A stretch of 64,000 bases of DNA from Odiellus spinosus (GCA_963920705.1 OY987227.1:19679434-19743433); one strand, 5' to 3'; positions 37,576-50,927 are shown, numbered from the stretch's first letter. Made by a program: numbers and translations. Notes: a model not told the origin generated them from the sequence alone.

Positions 37576-40500
37576 CTCCCCAGGTCCTAATTAGTTCAAA
37601 ACCATCGTTATTTTGTGGGGGGTCGGTTATCGGAAACCTTGCCGAATCTACTAAAGGTATAATTTAATTGATAACAAGTTTTTAATAATTAAAAGTTTGT
37701 TTAAATTCAAAATTATTCTATAGGTTAGAGCGAGCGTAAGCTTCTAGCTTTGTTAATGTCTTCTATTTAATAGCGTTGAAATAATTGAGATTGGGTTTCT
37801 ACACGCTGTACTTTTAGGATGACATTTGAATGAAGTATCAATATGATATGTCAGAGATAGCGTTCTCCCCGGTTAATTTTAGAAGATTTAACCGCAAATT
37901 TGCATAAATTTTACAATAAGCGACTAAATTTGATTTTTATTAGAATTTGAAAAGCAAAAAATATTTAAATCATATTTTTAGACGTAATTAACTTTAGTAA
38001 ATAATGTCAGTTCATTTTTGAGTAAATATTCGTAATATTTAATTTCAAAACGTAATAAATATTAGAAATATTTATTCTATTTTAAAAATCTCGACATATT
38101 TTGCATTAATAATACGTAAACTTTATAAAGGTCCTTAATTAAAGCGATAATTGGTATTAAATTAGTAAAGTTTTAATGGTGTAAAGTTTTACCGAAATTG
38201 ATTTATAAATATTTTTAAGCGTAAATTATATCGTAATTAAAGTTAATTGATAAAATTAAGTTAATTAAAATATTTTTTCGCAATTTGAGGCTAAAATAGG
38301 CTAATTTCGTTACATAAAAATGCGAGGAGTGTTTTTAAGAGCTTATATATTCCTAATCAAGTTTAATCGCGATTAGATTAAATTTAATCTAAATTAAAAT
38401 TAAAATTGCTCGTAACTTTTCAAAAATATTTTTATCGGATTGCCCGCGTCCTCAAACCTAAGAATACTTATTTTTCTTTTTAATTTATCCTAATTAGGGC
38501 CCGTAATTAATTTAAAACTAAATTTAAATCGTGTTTAAAATTGTAAAACTGGATGTATGAAAATTCTATGGCAGCGTATCTCGTCCTGAAAGTTTCGTTT
38601 TGAGAAAAAAGTTTTCGTACGAGTCTTTTCGCTAAAACTTAAATATTGGGCTTAATTTTAACGATTTTTAAATCCAAAATTATGTCATCTGATAGATTAG
38701 AATACCAGGAATCCGCTCGTGTTATTATAATTAACTTAAGACTAATAGTTAATTAGTTATTCAATTAGAAATTTAAGCCTAACTCCTTGTTCAGTTCGAA
38801 AAATTTAATCAACGCTAATAATTAGATTAAATCTCGATTATATATAAACAAAGCATATTTAATCTAGTTAATTAACGCGCGAGAAACTCAAAAATGTTAA
38901 TTTCATTATCCTGGGATAAGTGGTTAATTAGTTACGTAATTAAGTTCCACGATTTTAACCAATTTTTTTCTTTCGAAGTTTTTAAATAATTTTCCCGCCT
39001 TGAAATTAAGTCGCGTTTAAATGTGATATATGTAAAAAAGTCAATTAAGATACGGAGAATAAAATAAAATTAGTCTCTTCATCCTACGACCATCCCTTAA
39101 TTAGTTATTTAAGAAAGTTTGGGGCTAATTAAGCAATTTTCTTGATTTTAAAGTGTTTATCACGTCAATACGGCTTTAAAATAAAACGTAATTATGAAAA
39201 TTAAACGTGTTTCGATAGATTGGCGCGCGGGGATTTCAAAAATGTTCATTTCGACGCTCAAAATTAAGTATTTAATTAAATATTTAATTTAAATCAAACC
39301 CCCTCCGCATTTTCTTCCATTTATTGGTTCACGGAGCTCGTTGTAATAGAGGGGAGCCTATAACTTAGGAGGAAAGCGTTTCTTTACTCCATAGCCCCAT
39401 TCGCTTTCTTCCATGAACGATAGAAGTTACTAGTGTTCGTACATAAAGATTGAATAGAGAAAAAACTCCATTAAGGGGAAATCCTAGCCTAATTTTTTTC
39501 CCTGTAGTTTAAATAAAACTTCATTCGGTTTGTTTGGCAAGCGGAGGTAAAGGGGTCTGAAAGTGAGAGGGGAATGAAATTCCCGGAGAAACGAGGCGCG
39601 CGCGGAGTCAGCTTTTATTTTCAGCGAGAGAATAATAAACCGTAACTCTTTTTCCGTAGAAAACACTCTGCAAATTACGATTGATCTTAGCTCGAAAAAT
39701 GAATACATTACAAAACGTTAAAAATTGGCAAAAAAGTGGTCTGGACTATTCCATTTTAGAAAATTGGGGGTCTTAGTTTTTCTATATATATTTGTACAGC
39801 CCGAATACGCTACGGGTATAACTCAACTTCCAATGAAAGATTAGTATAATAGGTAGAAAAACTCCGACTGGTAGAAATTTCAATTTAAATAATTAGGCTA
39901 AATTAACGGATTTAATGAAATTTAAACGAATGAATATTATTCTAGGTATTATTAAGCATCCGTTACGCGTTCAAATGTTTTATTACGGCTTGGATTAATG
40001 TTATAGAAATTAAATAAATAATGAAATTATTGTAAATCAATGAAATTAAGTTAAATTAAGAATCCATAATTTAAGTCTATTTAAATCGGTTTTAAACTTA
40101 ATTTCAACTGTAACAAAATTCCATTTTTTAAGAGTTCGGTTTTATAGTAATAAATATATTTTGTTCCATGTGTTTCAAAATGTGGCGGGAAATTTTCTTG
40201 GTCCGTGATTGGCTACCACTAATTTCTATTGAAATTTAATTAAATTCGACATGATTTTTGTCAAAAATGTGTAGTATTAAACGTAATCGTGACTATTTAA
40301 TCGTATCGTATCACGTATTTTACGTTTTAAAATTAATTTATACCAAAATTATTCAAAATTAAAAAGTGTCCTAGGTTGCATCTGCATTCTTATTGGACGC
40401 TTACTTGGGATGGGAGCAAACTTATTACGCCATAGCTTTCTTTAAATTCCATGTTATTTTATGCAAATTAGCTCAGTTTAACTGGAGATTTTAAGAATGG

Positions 40501-41629
40501 GTATTTTTCAGTGCGATCCAACGCTAGTACGAGTGAAACCTGGAATTATGAAGCTGGAAATTGTTTTCTGTCGTAAAAATTATCTGCCCATGCGAGTCGA
40601 TCTCGCCGCTGGTGTTTTTTTTTTTACATAAATTTGAATTTTACATACTCAGAAACCAACTTCCAGGGGCTACTAAAATTTCAATGCTTTCTGCCTACAT
40701 TAATTGTGCAATAAAGAAATAAAAACCATTTTACTATTTCTTTAAAACTTTTTGGGGTGAAATTAAGAATAAATAATAAATTCGTGGGAATACCAATTTT
40801 TATAATTTTTTTCTTTTCATTTTCTAAATGTTTGATCTCTAATTTTACACAATACAGATTTTGAAGACAAATAAAAACAATTTTTTTTATTAATTTTAAT
40901 GAAACATTAAATAAAGAAATATGCTCAAAAATTACGTAATTAATTTAAATAATGTTTTTTCAAACGTTTTCTTAATCCTTTCTCGATAACTTAGCGATAA
41001 TTGCCCTTGAGACGAAGATGAAGGCAATTTGCAATTTCTCTTCTACGGAATCCGTATCTTTATTTCATTCTTCTTACGGTTAATGCGAGGAAGTCTTCTT
41101 TATTTCATTTTTACCGGAGAATTAAGGAGAGTCGGATGAAAAATGGTAGTTGAAGTCATCATTTTGGCTTTGATAAACAAATAAGAAAGGAAGGAGTCAT
41201 TTTAACGAATAAAACATAGAATGAGAATGATAGTATTCATTTTACGCCTCTCAATCTCGAAAGATTCATTTAATCGAAGAGAGGGAAGAGGGTTAGGAGA
41301 AATGAATTCATTTTGATTACCAAGTGGTAATGATTATTACGTAAAATTTCATAGCTTATTATGAAAAAGAATTAGGTTTTGCTTTTCTTTTAGTTCCCGT
41401 GTTCTTTGGCGTAAAGATTGCTATTCAAAACTTGTACCCAAGATCATAATAACTCCTAAATTACAGGTTTAGCATTGGCATGATTTGTTTATTCATTTTT
41501 ATCATTAATCTAACCCCCCTTTGCATGCTAAGACAAATAAATAGATGATGGAGGGAGTTCCATAGAAGAATAGCTCCGTAGAAGAATGAGAATTTTAGTC
41601 CTTCTTCGATCTAGGAAGATAAGAGCTTT
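37576..41629. other. AT-rich intergenic stretch without recognised content
   Basis: Very AT-rich, full of TTAATTAA-type words. No gene, RNA gene or defined element recognised. Open frames near 39.5 kb are short and have poor composition. Confidence 0.4.
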
Positions 41630-42030
41630 CAACTCTCTCCTCGGGTGGTCAGTGATGATACTGTGGATGAGAATTAATTCTGGTTTGTTTAAGAGTAGTT
41701 TAAATAGTAGTAGTAGGTCGAGGAAGAGACTGCGAGTTGTAGGAGGCATCCATTTGAGAGCTTCTAGTCTGTCAATCCTACCAAAGCTCCGCAGATTACC
41801 AGGGATCTTGGAAACTCAAGTCTGCAGACTTCAACTCTTTCCTCAAGTGGTCAGTGATGATGCTGTGGATGAGAAATGATTCTGGTTTGTTTAAGAGTAG
41901 TTTAAATAGTAGTAGTAGGTCGAGGAAGAGACTGAGTTGTAGGAGGCATCCATTTGAGAGCTTCTAGTCTGTCAATCCCACCAAAGCTCCGCAGATTACA
42001 AGGGATCTTGGAAACTCAAGTCTGTAGACT
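41630..42030. repeat. ~200-bp tandem duplication
   Basis: Two adjacent copies from CAACTCT[CT]TCCTC to CTCAAGTCTG[CT]AGACT with few differences, so the duplication is recent. An open frame at 41586-41879 depends on it and is not supported as a gene. Confidence 0.8.
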
Positions 42031-42608
42031 GTTGAGTAGGGTTTTATCCTGAAAGTAATGAATAGAGTTTTGGTATATATATATTCTCTTAAATCTCCTT
42101 AAATAATTAGGTTAGTGTCAGTCAAACTGAGTTAGCGAATCCATAGAGGTCATTATGTTTCTAAACTAACGAATTAAATAGACCTTTGTTGTCTTATATC
42201 AAATTGAATTTGGACCCTTATAATCTCGGGTTCGTTTAGTTTTATTCGTTTAAACCAAATTAATTAGGAATTATAAAGAAATTAAAGCATTTTCTTTTAG
42301 ATATGGGTATTTCGAGCCAAGGCTTAGGTGTAAGTTTATGTAATTAATATGTGTAGAATTAGGCCTATTTAACGATATTAATGTTATTAATATTATTATA
42401 TATATGAATCTGTTATTAAATTTTATTCAGTTTTATTCAAATTTAATTAAAATTTCATTAAGTTTTCTTATACATGTATAATATGTTTTCATATATATGT
42501 ACATGTATTTAAAAATATTTAATTTTTCCCCCTTTTTTGCCCCATTTTCAATTTTTTCTGATTTTTTTCGCGCGTTTTCAATTTTTCCCCTCTTTTCGCC
42601 CGGTTTTC

Positions 42609-42890
42609 AACCCATCAGGAGCGAGACGTGACGACATCGTGACGTTGCAGAGGAAATTTGAGAGCTGGAGAAGCCGTCATTTCGAGGTTTGTCTCTGCCC
42701 AGAGCACTCGCCGCTATTTTCTCAGATTTTCACGGAGAGCCGTGATTTCTCTCGGTGGCCGCCGGGATTTCTCCCTGTTACCTCTGATGCTTCTCCCGGT
42801 TTCCGCCTAGGCCTCTCCCGTTGGCGCCGAGGCAGCTCTCGCTCATCTTTTCGCTCTGAGAGGCGAGGCTTAGGGTGACGGCGTGGATTC
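42609..42890. other. GC-rich island in AT-rich surroundings
   Basis: About 280 bp rich in C, G and CpG (GGAGCGAGACGTGACGACAT ... GGCGAGGCTTAGGGTGACGG), bracketed by pyrimidine tracts and an AT-only satellite. It could be a promoter/5' exon or a young insertion. The 113-codon frame across it has no recognisable domain. Confidence 0.4.
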
Positions 42891-42974
42891 AAGATGGATG
42901 CCAACGATTATCGAGGCTTCCATGTTCTGGCTTAATTAAATGGAACTAATTAAGCAGAGAGTTTAACGTAGGTA

Positions 42975-44405
42975 TTTAAAGTTTTACAATAATTTTAAAA
43001 TAAAATTTTAATAATTTTAAAATAAAATTTTAATAATTTTAAAATAAAATTTTAATAATTTTAAAATAAAATTTTAATAATTTTAAAATAAAATTTTAAT
43101 AATTTTAAAATAAAATTTTAATAATTTTAAAATAAAATTTTAATAATTTTAAAATAAAATTTTAATAATTTTAAAATAAAATTTTAATAATTTTAAAATA
43201 AAATTTTAATAATTTTAAAATAAAATTTTAATAATTTTAAAATAAAATTTTAATAATTTTAAAATAAAATTTTAATAATTTTAAAATAAAATTTTAATAA
43301 TTTTAAAATAAAATTTTAATAATTTTAAAATAAAATTTTAATAATTTTAAAATAAAATTTTAATAATTTTAAAATAAAATTTTAATAATTTTAAAATAAA
43401 ATTTTAATAATTTTAAAATAAAATTTTAAATTATTAAAATTTTATTTTAAAATTATTAAAATTTTATTTTAAAATTATTAAAATTTTATTTTAAAATTAT
43501 TAAAATTTTATTTTAAAATTATTAAAATTTTATTTTAAAATTATTAAAATTTTATTTTAAAATTATTAAAATTTTATTTTAAAATTATTAAAATTTTATT
43601 TTAAAATTATTAAAATTTTATTTTAAAATTATTAAAATTTTATTTTAAAATTATTAAAATTTTATTTTAAAATTATTAAAATTTTATTTTAAAATTATTT
43701 AAAATAAAATTTTAATGATTTTAAAATAAAATTTTAATGATTTTAAAATAAAATTTTAATGATTTTAAAATAAAATTTTAATGAATTTAAAATTAAATTT
43801 TAATAATTTAAAATTAAATTTTAATAATTTAAATTAAATTTTAATAATTTAAATTAAATTTTAATAATTTAAATTAAATTTTAATAATTTAAATTAAATT
43901 TTAATAATTTAAATTAAATTTTAATAATTTAAATTAAATTTTAATAATTTAAATTAAATTTTAATAATTTAAATTAAATTTTAATAATTTAAATTAAATT
44001 TTAATAATTTAAATTAAATTTTAATAATTTAAATTAAATTTTAATAATTTAAATTAAATTTTAATAATTTAAATTAAATTTTAATAATTTAAATTAAATT
44101 TTAATAATTTAAATTAAATTTTTATAATTTTAAAATTAAATTTTAATAATTTAAATTAAATTTTAATAATTTAAATTAAATTTTTATAATTTTAAAATTA
44201 AATTTTTATTATTTTAAAATTAAATTTTTATAATTTTAAAATTAAATTTTTATAATTTTAAAATTAAATTTTTATAATTTTAAAATTAAATTTTTATAAT
44301 TTTAAAATTAAATTTTTATAATTTTAAAATTAAATTTTTACAATTTTAAAATTAAATTTTTACAATTTTAAAATTAAATTTTTACAATTTTAAAATTAAA
44401 TTTTA
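42975..44405. repeat. AT-only satellite with two orientation reversals
   Basis: Block A (42975-43428) is about 20 copies of a 22-bp unit, AATAATTTTAAAATAAAATT plus TT. At about 43429 the same unit continues inverted (block B to about 43697), then flips back (block C, TGATT variant, to about 43785). Block D (to about 44115) has a 20-bp unit (TTAATAATTTAAATTAAATT). Block E has another 22-bp unit (TTTTTATAATTTTAAAATTA). Confidence 0.95.
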
Positions 44406-46748
44406 ATAATTTTTTAATCTTTTACAGATTCCGGATTTAGTGTTTGCCAATCAAATCTGAAGATTTCTTTGATGAATTTCAAGTTTTCAACGCATGTGTG
44501 CCCTTTTTGTTTTGGATTACCTTGGTCAATGAGAACTTTTTTGGGTCAACGATGCCTTTGGATTCCCATTTTTGGATTAATTTCAACGTTTGTGTGCTTT
44601 TAATTTGGATCAAATCTGGACAACGAGAACTTCCAACTAGACCATCTTAATGGTAGGATGAATGGTTTTGGTATTATATTACATTAGACAGGCAGGTTTT
44701 GTCCAAGTTGGATTAAGGTTGGGCCTTCGCAGTTTATTAAGCCTAACCATAACCCAACTTAATTCCTTAACTAGACTTAGTCGAGATACGATTAGCGGAA
44801 GGATGCTTGCGATTTTAACTTGGTATAAGAAAGGGGATGATTAGTCGGGTATAGCGTTTAGCGTTACTTATGTAGAATGGCCTGTTAGCAAAAAGCGGAG
44901 AGTTCCTCTTTAACTAGCGAATGGTTAGAGCTAGTTAAGGCAGGCAGCTTAACTGGGGTCCGTGTACTCAACTCTGATGGCCTACCCGGCACGACGTAGA
45001 CATCTAGCAGAAGCTGAGGGTTTCATATACGAAGTTACGCTAACGAAGTATCGATATACCTTTTTTATTTTAATTTTAAATAAATAGACTACCCTTTCTT
45101 AACGATAAAAATCCGTCGGGATTTTTGGACAAGATTTTATTTAGATTCGAGGCTTAGCTTTAGTTTATGGCAGTTAAAATTTCTTAAAGTGTTTAAAATT
45201 AAATTAAAATTAAATTAATAGAGTTTATTAGAGTATCTTTGCCCTTCACCCACACATTAGAGTAGGCCTTTTAGTTCCAAGATAAGTTTAATTTGTAATC
45301 ATTAAATCAAATAAATTAAAATAATTAAAAGTTTGTTTGTTTCCGCCTTTTTTGAAATAAAATTTTTTACGTATCGCTGTGGTTGATTAATTTTGAACGC
45401 GAACTCGCGTGGAGTAGGATTAGGGAAGACATTGATTCATCGATGGACCGAGTGTGGATGGGATTGTGAATTTTTGTAATGTTCCAGTTAAAAATCATTT
45501 GCCATTTCTAATTCCGAAAGTCAAGCCTGCGTCTCCATCGATCATCGTTTCCCCCCTTACCCCCTCTTATATTTTAATTTTAAGCATACTCCTACTGTTT
45601 TTTATTAATCTTTCTAGCGCCCTTCAAATGTCCCTTTCGTCTCCAGTGGATCAACGGGAAAGTCTTAAGTATCTCCACAGAGCTAACGTCTCTTGGTTTT
45701 TTTTTAATTCTTTCCCATCCCAGAGCTCAACGAGGGTTTTCTCCCGCGATTAGTCTGCCCCCCCCCCCCCCTCGTTGGCTCACCTACTCTTAGTTTTAAG
45801 ATCACTGATAAAAATCTCGCGTTGCCGTAAATTTAATCTCGTTACTTTTCAGTCTCATCACTTTTTTTTTTTTTTTTTTATTTTTTTTCTGTATTTTTTT
45901 CTAATTTTAAATAAAAATTTAAATTTTTTTGGTTTAATGTTATTGTTTAACGATATTTTTATTTTTCAGATATTTTGGGCGGGGAATTTTAATGATTTAA
46001 TTACGTTAAGTTAGGTTAAGTTTGACTCGATCCTTTTAATGTTTTTGTATCGTTTCAGGTTCATATTTCATAAATAAAATAAATCAAATTCAGAGCCAAG
46101 AATAATTTTACGATAATTTAACTTTCTTTCCAGTGATCGAATCATTTATTACGATTGATTTCGGACATTTTTATTTAATTTTAAGGATTTGTTTTGGCTT
46201 TTTAATCTTTTTTTCTTTCGTTTCAGAATCTGAGACGCTGTTTTCTTTCGATAAAGCGTTTAAACTTGGAGCTGATCATTCTTAATTAGTGTTAAGGTTT
46301 TGTTTTGGCTTTTTAATCGTTTTTTCTTTCGTTCCAGAGTCTGAGACGCTGTTTTCTTTCGATAAAGCGTTTAAACTCTGAGCTGATTGGATCTTAATTA
46401 GCGTTAAGGTTTTGTTTTGGCTTTTTAATCGTGTTTTTTCTTTCCAGAATCTGTTTCAGATGATCTTTGTTCAAGATTATCAACTTTCATCTCGATTAAA
46501 CTTAAATCAACGTACTATTAATCATTTTTCTTAAGTTTCTTTTCAAGAATTCCAGGCAGGATGCGAAGTCTCAGTCTCTCTCGGTGTTCGTTAACGATAT
46601 CATTGCCTGTAGGATTAGAGAATGGAATTAAATTAACGTAAGTTTATATTTTTTCATTTTTAATTTGTGCTGGAAAATCAATCACTTTCATCGATTAATC
46701 GCTTACTAGTATTCGAGTAATTGAGTAATTTGATTGATTTTGAACAAG
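44406..46748. repeat. Left copy of a dispersed/duplicated block (matches 55.8-58.0 kb)
   Basis: Shared in order with 55.8-58.0 kb: CAGATTCC...GTGTTTGCCA, TTTGGATTACCTTGGTCAA, GAACTTCCAACTAGACC, a CTAGCAGAAG word, GAAATAAA before a GGTTG word, AATGTTCCAGTT, GTCAAGCCTGCGTCT and GTGATCGAATCATTTATT. Within it a unit of about 105 bp (CAGA[AG]TCTGAGACGCTG...) is repeated at about 46190-46440. No genes seen. Confidence 0.6.
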
Positions 46749-47813
46749 GTTGAATTTGCAACAATCTTGTTGAATTTGCAACAATCTTGTTGTTGAATTT
46801 GCAACAATCTTGGTGGAGTTTTCAACACAATCTTGTTCTAGTTTTCAACACAATCTTGTTCTAGTTTTCAACACAATCTTGTTGGAGTTTTCAACACAAT
46901 CTTGTTGGATTTTTCAACACAATCTTGTTGGAATCTTCAACACAATCTTGTTGGAATCTTCAACACAATCTTGTTGGAGTTTTCAACACAATCTTGTTGG
47001 AGTTTTCAACACAATCTTGTTGGAGTTTTCAACACAATCTTGTTGGAGTTTTCAACACAATCTTGTTGGAGTTTTCAACACAATCTTGTTGGAGTTTTCA
47101 ACACAATCTTGTTGGAGTTTTCAACACAATCTTGTTGGAGTTTTCAACACAATCTTGTTGGAATCTTCAACACAATCTTGTTGGAATCTTCAACACAATC
47201 TTGTTGGAATCTTCAACACAATCTTGTTGGAATCTTCAACACAATCTTGTTGGAATTTGCAACACAATCTTGTTGGAATTTGCAACACAATCTTGTTGGA
47301 ATTTGCAACACAATCTTGTTGGAATTTGCAACACAATCTTGTTGGAATTTGCAACACAATCTTGTTGGAATTTGCAACACAATCTTGTTGGAATTTGCAA
47401 CACAATCTTGTTGGAATTTGCAACACAATCTTGTTGGAATCTTCAACACAATCTTGTTGGAATCTTCAACACAATCTTGTTGGAATCTTCAACACAATCT
47501 TGTTGGAATCTTCAACACAATCTTGTTGGAATTTGCAACACAATCTTGTTGGAATTTGCAACACAATCTTGTTGGAATTTGCAACACAATCTTGTTGGAA
47601 TTTGCAACACAATCTTGTTGGAATTTGCAACACAATCTTGTTGGAATTTGCAACACAATCTTGTTGGAATTTGCAACACAATCTTGTTGGAATTTGCAAC
47701 ACAATCTTGTTGGAATTTGCAACACAATCTTGTTGGAATTTGCAACACAATCTTGTTGGAATTTGCAACACAATCTTGTTGGAATTTGCAACACAATCTT
47801 AGTAAAATTTGCA
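46749..47813. repeat. 23-bp minisatellite, about 46 copies
   Basis: The unit contains CAACACAATCTTGTTGGAA followed by a variable TTTG or TCTT. Variant runs are blocked: GGAGTTTTC to about 47156, GGAATCTTC, GGAATTTGC, GGAATCTTC again, then GGAATTTGC to the end. CAACA/TGTTG halves make each unit a small hairpin. Frames of up to 330 codons (three plus, three minus) result from a stop-free 23-bp unit and are not genes. Confidence 0.95.
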
Positions 47814-48240
47814 TTGTTTTTGAAGCCAAGGCTTAGCATCTATATGGAAATATCGTTTTCGGAAGTGATATTTCATTCTAAATGAAGTCAATATTGCTTC
47901 AATTGGATTAATTTAATCCAACAAACTTCCGTTACGAAGTTTAACCGTAATCAGTTCCGTCCAAAACTAATTTTGCGTAATTTTTATTTCCATTTATCCA
48001 TTCTGTTTGGAGTTTCCGTCCGTCAAAAGTGGTTTCGTTTCTAGAAGTTGGTCTTCGTGCGTCAGAATTCCAAGATTTCCTTCGTCCAATTGGAAGACGG
48101 TGTTCGTCCATCGAGCAAAGATCAAACAACGTCATCAGTGAGACGGGAGCTGTTCTTTAAGATCTACCTAAATCTACGAAGTCGATACGCCAAGAGATCC
48201 GGCTAATATCGTCGTAAGTTTTTGAATTATTTTTTATCTT
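47814..48240. repeat. Block matching 59.1-59.4 and 60.0-60.2 kb
   Basis: GAAGCCAAGGCTTAGC and the following stretch (about 47985-48135: a CATTC word, CGTCAA, CGTCCAATTGGAAGA and a CATCGAGCAA-type word) recur in the same order in the right-hand blocks. No gene. Confidence 0.5.
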
Positions 48241-48299
48241 TCACGCGTGACGGCTTCAATTTATCGGTTAGTTTTCTCGATAGATCGAACAAAATTCTA

Positions 48300-49080
48300 T
48301 ATTTATCTCTCCCATTAAAAAAAATCTGTTTAGATTTTAGTTCATTTAAAATGAAATTTATTTTCCAGTATTAGGTTTTATGGATATTGCATTCTCCCTT
48401 TAAATTCTATTTTATTTAATGTTCTAAAGCCTAAAACCTAGTTAATTTGCTATTTTTTAAATGAAAACATGGGTTTCATTATCCCTTTAAAACTAGTAAT
48501 TTTTAATTTGGAAAAAGCCAAAAACCTTTATTTGCTATTTTAAAGGAAAATAAGGTTTCATTATCCTTTTAAAATTATTATATTTTCAGTATTTTTTGCA
48601 AAAAAGCCTTAAAGCTTAATTTACTATTGTTTTAAAGGAAAATAAGATTTCATTATCCCTTTAAAATTTTTACCTTTTAATTTTCTAAAAGCCTAAAACC
48701 TTAATTTGCTATTTTAAAGGAAAATAAGATTTCATTATCCCTTTATAATTATTAAATTTTTATTTTTTGCCAAAAAGTCTAAAAACTTAATTTGCTATAG
48801 TTTTAAAGGAAACTAAGGGATTTAATTATCCCTTTAAAATTATTTAAGTCATTTTTCATTTTCAAAAAACCTAAAACCTTAATTTTCTATTTTAAAGGAA
48901 AAATAAGGGGTTTCATTATCCCTTTAAAACTATTTAAGTAATTTTTAAGTCTGAACCCTTAATTTGCTTGTTTTAAAGGTTTCATTATCCCTTTAAAATG
49001 ATTTTAAATTTAATTTTTAATTTGTTAAAAAAGCCTAAAACTTTTTAATTTTCCAGGAAAGTTTTAAACACTTTTAACGT
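48300..49080. repeat. ~115-bp tandem repeat with TTTAAAGG/CCTTTAAA dyads
   Basis: About seven diverged copies of ATTTTAAAGGAAAATAAG, TTTCATTATCCCTTTAAAA and AGCCTAAAACCTTAATTTGC. Each can fold through TTTAAAGG/CCTTTAAA. Confidence 0.75.
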
Positions 49081-49385
49081 TTAAATTTGTTTAAAGTTTA
49101 AATTAATTTCGAAACCCTGATTATAAAATGTGCCAAGTTTAGGTTTTACGCTTTTTGCAAATTAAAAAATAATTTTAATAATTTTAAAGTGATGATGAAA
49201 CCAACTTTTTTGTCCTTTAAACAATAGCAAATTAATTAAAGAGGTTTTACCCTTTAGAAGATTAAAGGGAGAATGCAATCCCATAATTAAAATGAACTAG
49301 TTTAATACGTTTACCATTAGAGGAGCCTTATCATCTTTATCTTTTAAAGGGACTCTCCGCTTATTTAAAACCACTTGAATGTTGA

Positions 49386-49523
49386 CCATAAATTGAGCAG
49401 TCAAAGCTAGGCTGCGCGCTTCAGGGCAAATTTTAGAGCAAATTGCTCCGAAATTTGAGCCTTAAAATGCTCTTCCCTTACACATTCAGCCTCGCTTTTG
49501 ACTAAGTACAATTTGCTACGGAT
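49386..49523. repeat. Palindrome family 2, copy 1
   Basis: Imperfect inverted arms with the words TTGACCATAAATTGAGCAG and GCAGTCAAAGCTAGGCTG on the left and CAGCCTCGCTTTTGACT on the right. Confidence 0.5.
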
Positions 49524-49545
49524 GGTTTAATAAATTTAAAACCAT

Positions 49546-49686
49546 CAAAATAGGCTTAGCTGGATTTGTAGAAATATCAGCTGAACTCCCCTTATAATTC
49601 CTAGCAACCAATGACATTGAATGGCTCCTTCCTTAAACAGGGAGTTCAGCTGATCTCCTTCAAGCCCGCTAAGCCTATTTTGATAA
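49546..49686. repeat. Palindrome family 1, copy 1
   Basis: TCAAAATAGGCTTAGC pairs with GCTAAGCCTATTTTGA, and ATCAGCTGAACTCCC with GGGAGTTCAGCTGAT. The loop contains CCTAGCAACCAATGACATTG. Confidence 0.8.
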
Positions 49687-49931
49687 GTTTTAATTCTAGT
49701 TGTTTTAATTTTTGTTTGCTTTTGAATTAGGCGGCTATTTAAAGGATAATAACCTCTTCAGACGAGGTGTAATTATCCGTGGTTTAAACTTGGATATACG
49801 TAGCCTTTTAAGTTCAATAAACCCTAGGTTAAATCTCATTAAACCAGCTAGTTACGCGGCTCGTCTGAAAAGGGTACTAAGAGTTTTTGACGATTCCTCT
49901 TGTTTAAATAATCCTATATTTACAAACAAAT

Positions 49932-50131
49932 ATTAAACTAGAAATAAATATAAAACTCATCATCAAATTAGGCTTAGCTCGTTTCAAGTATATCAGCTGA
50001 ACTCCCCTTATAAGGCCTAGCAAACAATGACATTGGATGGCCCCTTATATGGGGAGTTCAGCCGATCTCCTTCATTCCTGCTAAGCCTAATTTTAGGCTT
50101 AAGTTTGTAAATTTATTTCTAGTTTAATATT
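49932..50131. repeat. Palindrome family 1, copy 2
   Basis: Outer arms ATTAAACTAGAAATAAA/TTTATTTCTAGTTTAAT, then AAATTAGGCTTAGC/GCTAAGCCTAATTT and a CAGCTGAACTCCCC/GGGGAGTTCAGC core. A stretch of about 200 bp folds on itself. Confidence 0.8.
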
Positions 50132-50640
50132 TGTATTTAAATTTCTTTTAGTGTTGGATTAGGCTTCTATTTAAATGATAAGGAAACGATGAAAAGCACT
50201 CTTAAGGTTTCATTTTCCCTTTAATGAAGTGTAGGTGATAATGTAAAACGCGAAAGGAGGTTAGTCTATTTGCGGATACGATTAAAGCGTACGAGAAAAA
50301 CAAACTTTTTCAACTTAGAACCGTGATTATTATTGGGAAATTTTAAATTACGCTTTGTTTGAAGTTATAAGAAGGCTTAGGAAATATAGGAAGCCTAGTT
50401 ATCCTGGAATCGGTGTTAGTTTGAACGAGGTTTAAATTTAGACGCTTTATCGTGAAAAATGATATAAAATTATGGTCTGAAAGGTCAAAGTTTAAAACTT
50501 AAAATCACGTACTCCTTTAAGACGCTTAAATAGATGAATAACCAAACCTGGCATTCTTAGACGTTCCGTAATGGCGGTGATTTGTTTACGAATGCCAGTT
50601 TTTTTTATTCATCTTTATCTGTCTGTGATTTCTCAATCAG

Positions 50641-50807
50641 TAGACGATGTTGGCCCTAACAAACTGTACGGTCCAATCGTAAGAGATGGAAAATTCCAGA
50701 GGCCTGTTTGTTCTAGAATTTGCCCTTTTAAAAACTCTTCCCTTACGCACGCATCCTAGCTTTGACTGTACAGTTTGTTTCAGACAACATCGTCCGCTAA
50801 GCTAGAA
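50641..50807. repeat. Palindrome family 2, copy 2
   Basis: GACGATGTTG/CAACATCGTC and AAACTGTAC/GTACAGTTT are paired. A short open frame across it is a by-product. A CCCTTTAAAGGG palindrome follows near 50840. Confidence 0.7.
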
Positions 50808-50927
50808 AAGTAGGCGACTTTAAAGGACCGCAGATAGTCCCTTTAAAGGGTGTTTAAGTATTGCGGATAATTCATTTATCCGTGACTTTAAATTCCCCTT
50901 TTTTAGGTCTTTTTAGACGTCATTGAC

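Noticed and set aside
42537-42878. 113-aa frame over the GC-rich island
   Set aside because: No domain, starts in a pyrimidine tract, and the opposite strand is similarly open. Treated as a composition effect.
45026-45037. Half of a loxP site (TATACGAAGTTA)
   Set aside because: Only 12 bases of one arm, with no inverted partner and no vector sequence around. Chance match.
46810-47885. 300+ codon frames (STQSCW-type repeats) as genes
   Set aside because: A stop-free 23-bp tandem unit gives open frames on both strands. Codon pattern and flanks show no gene.
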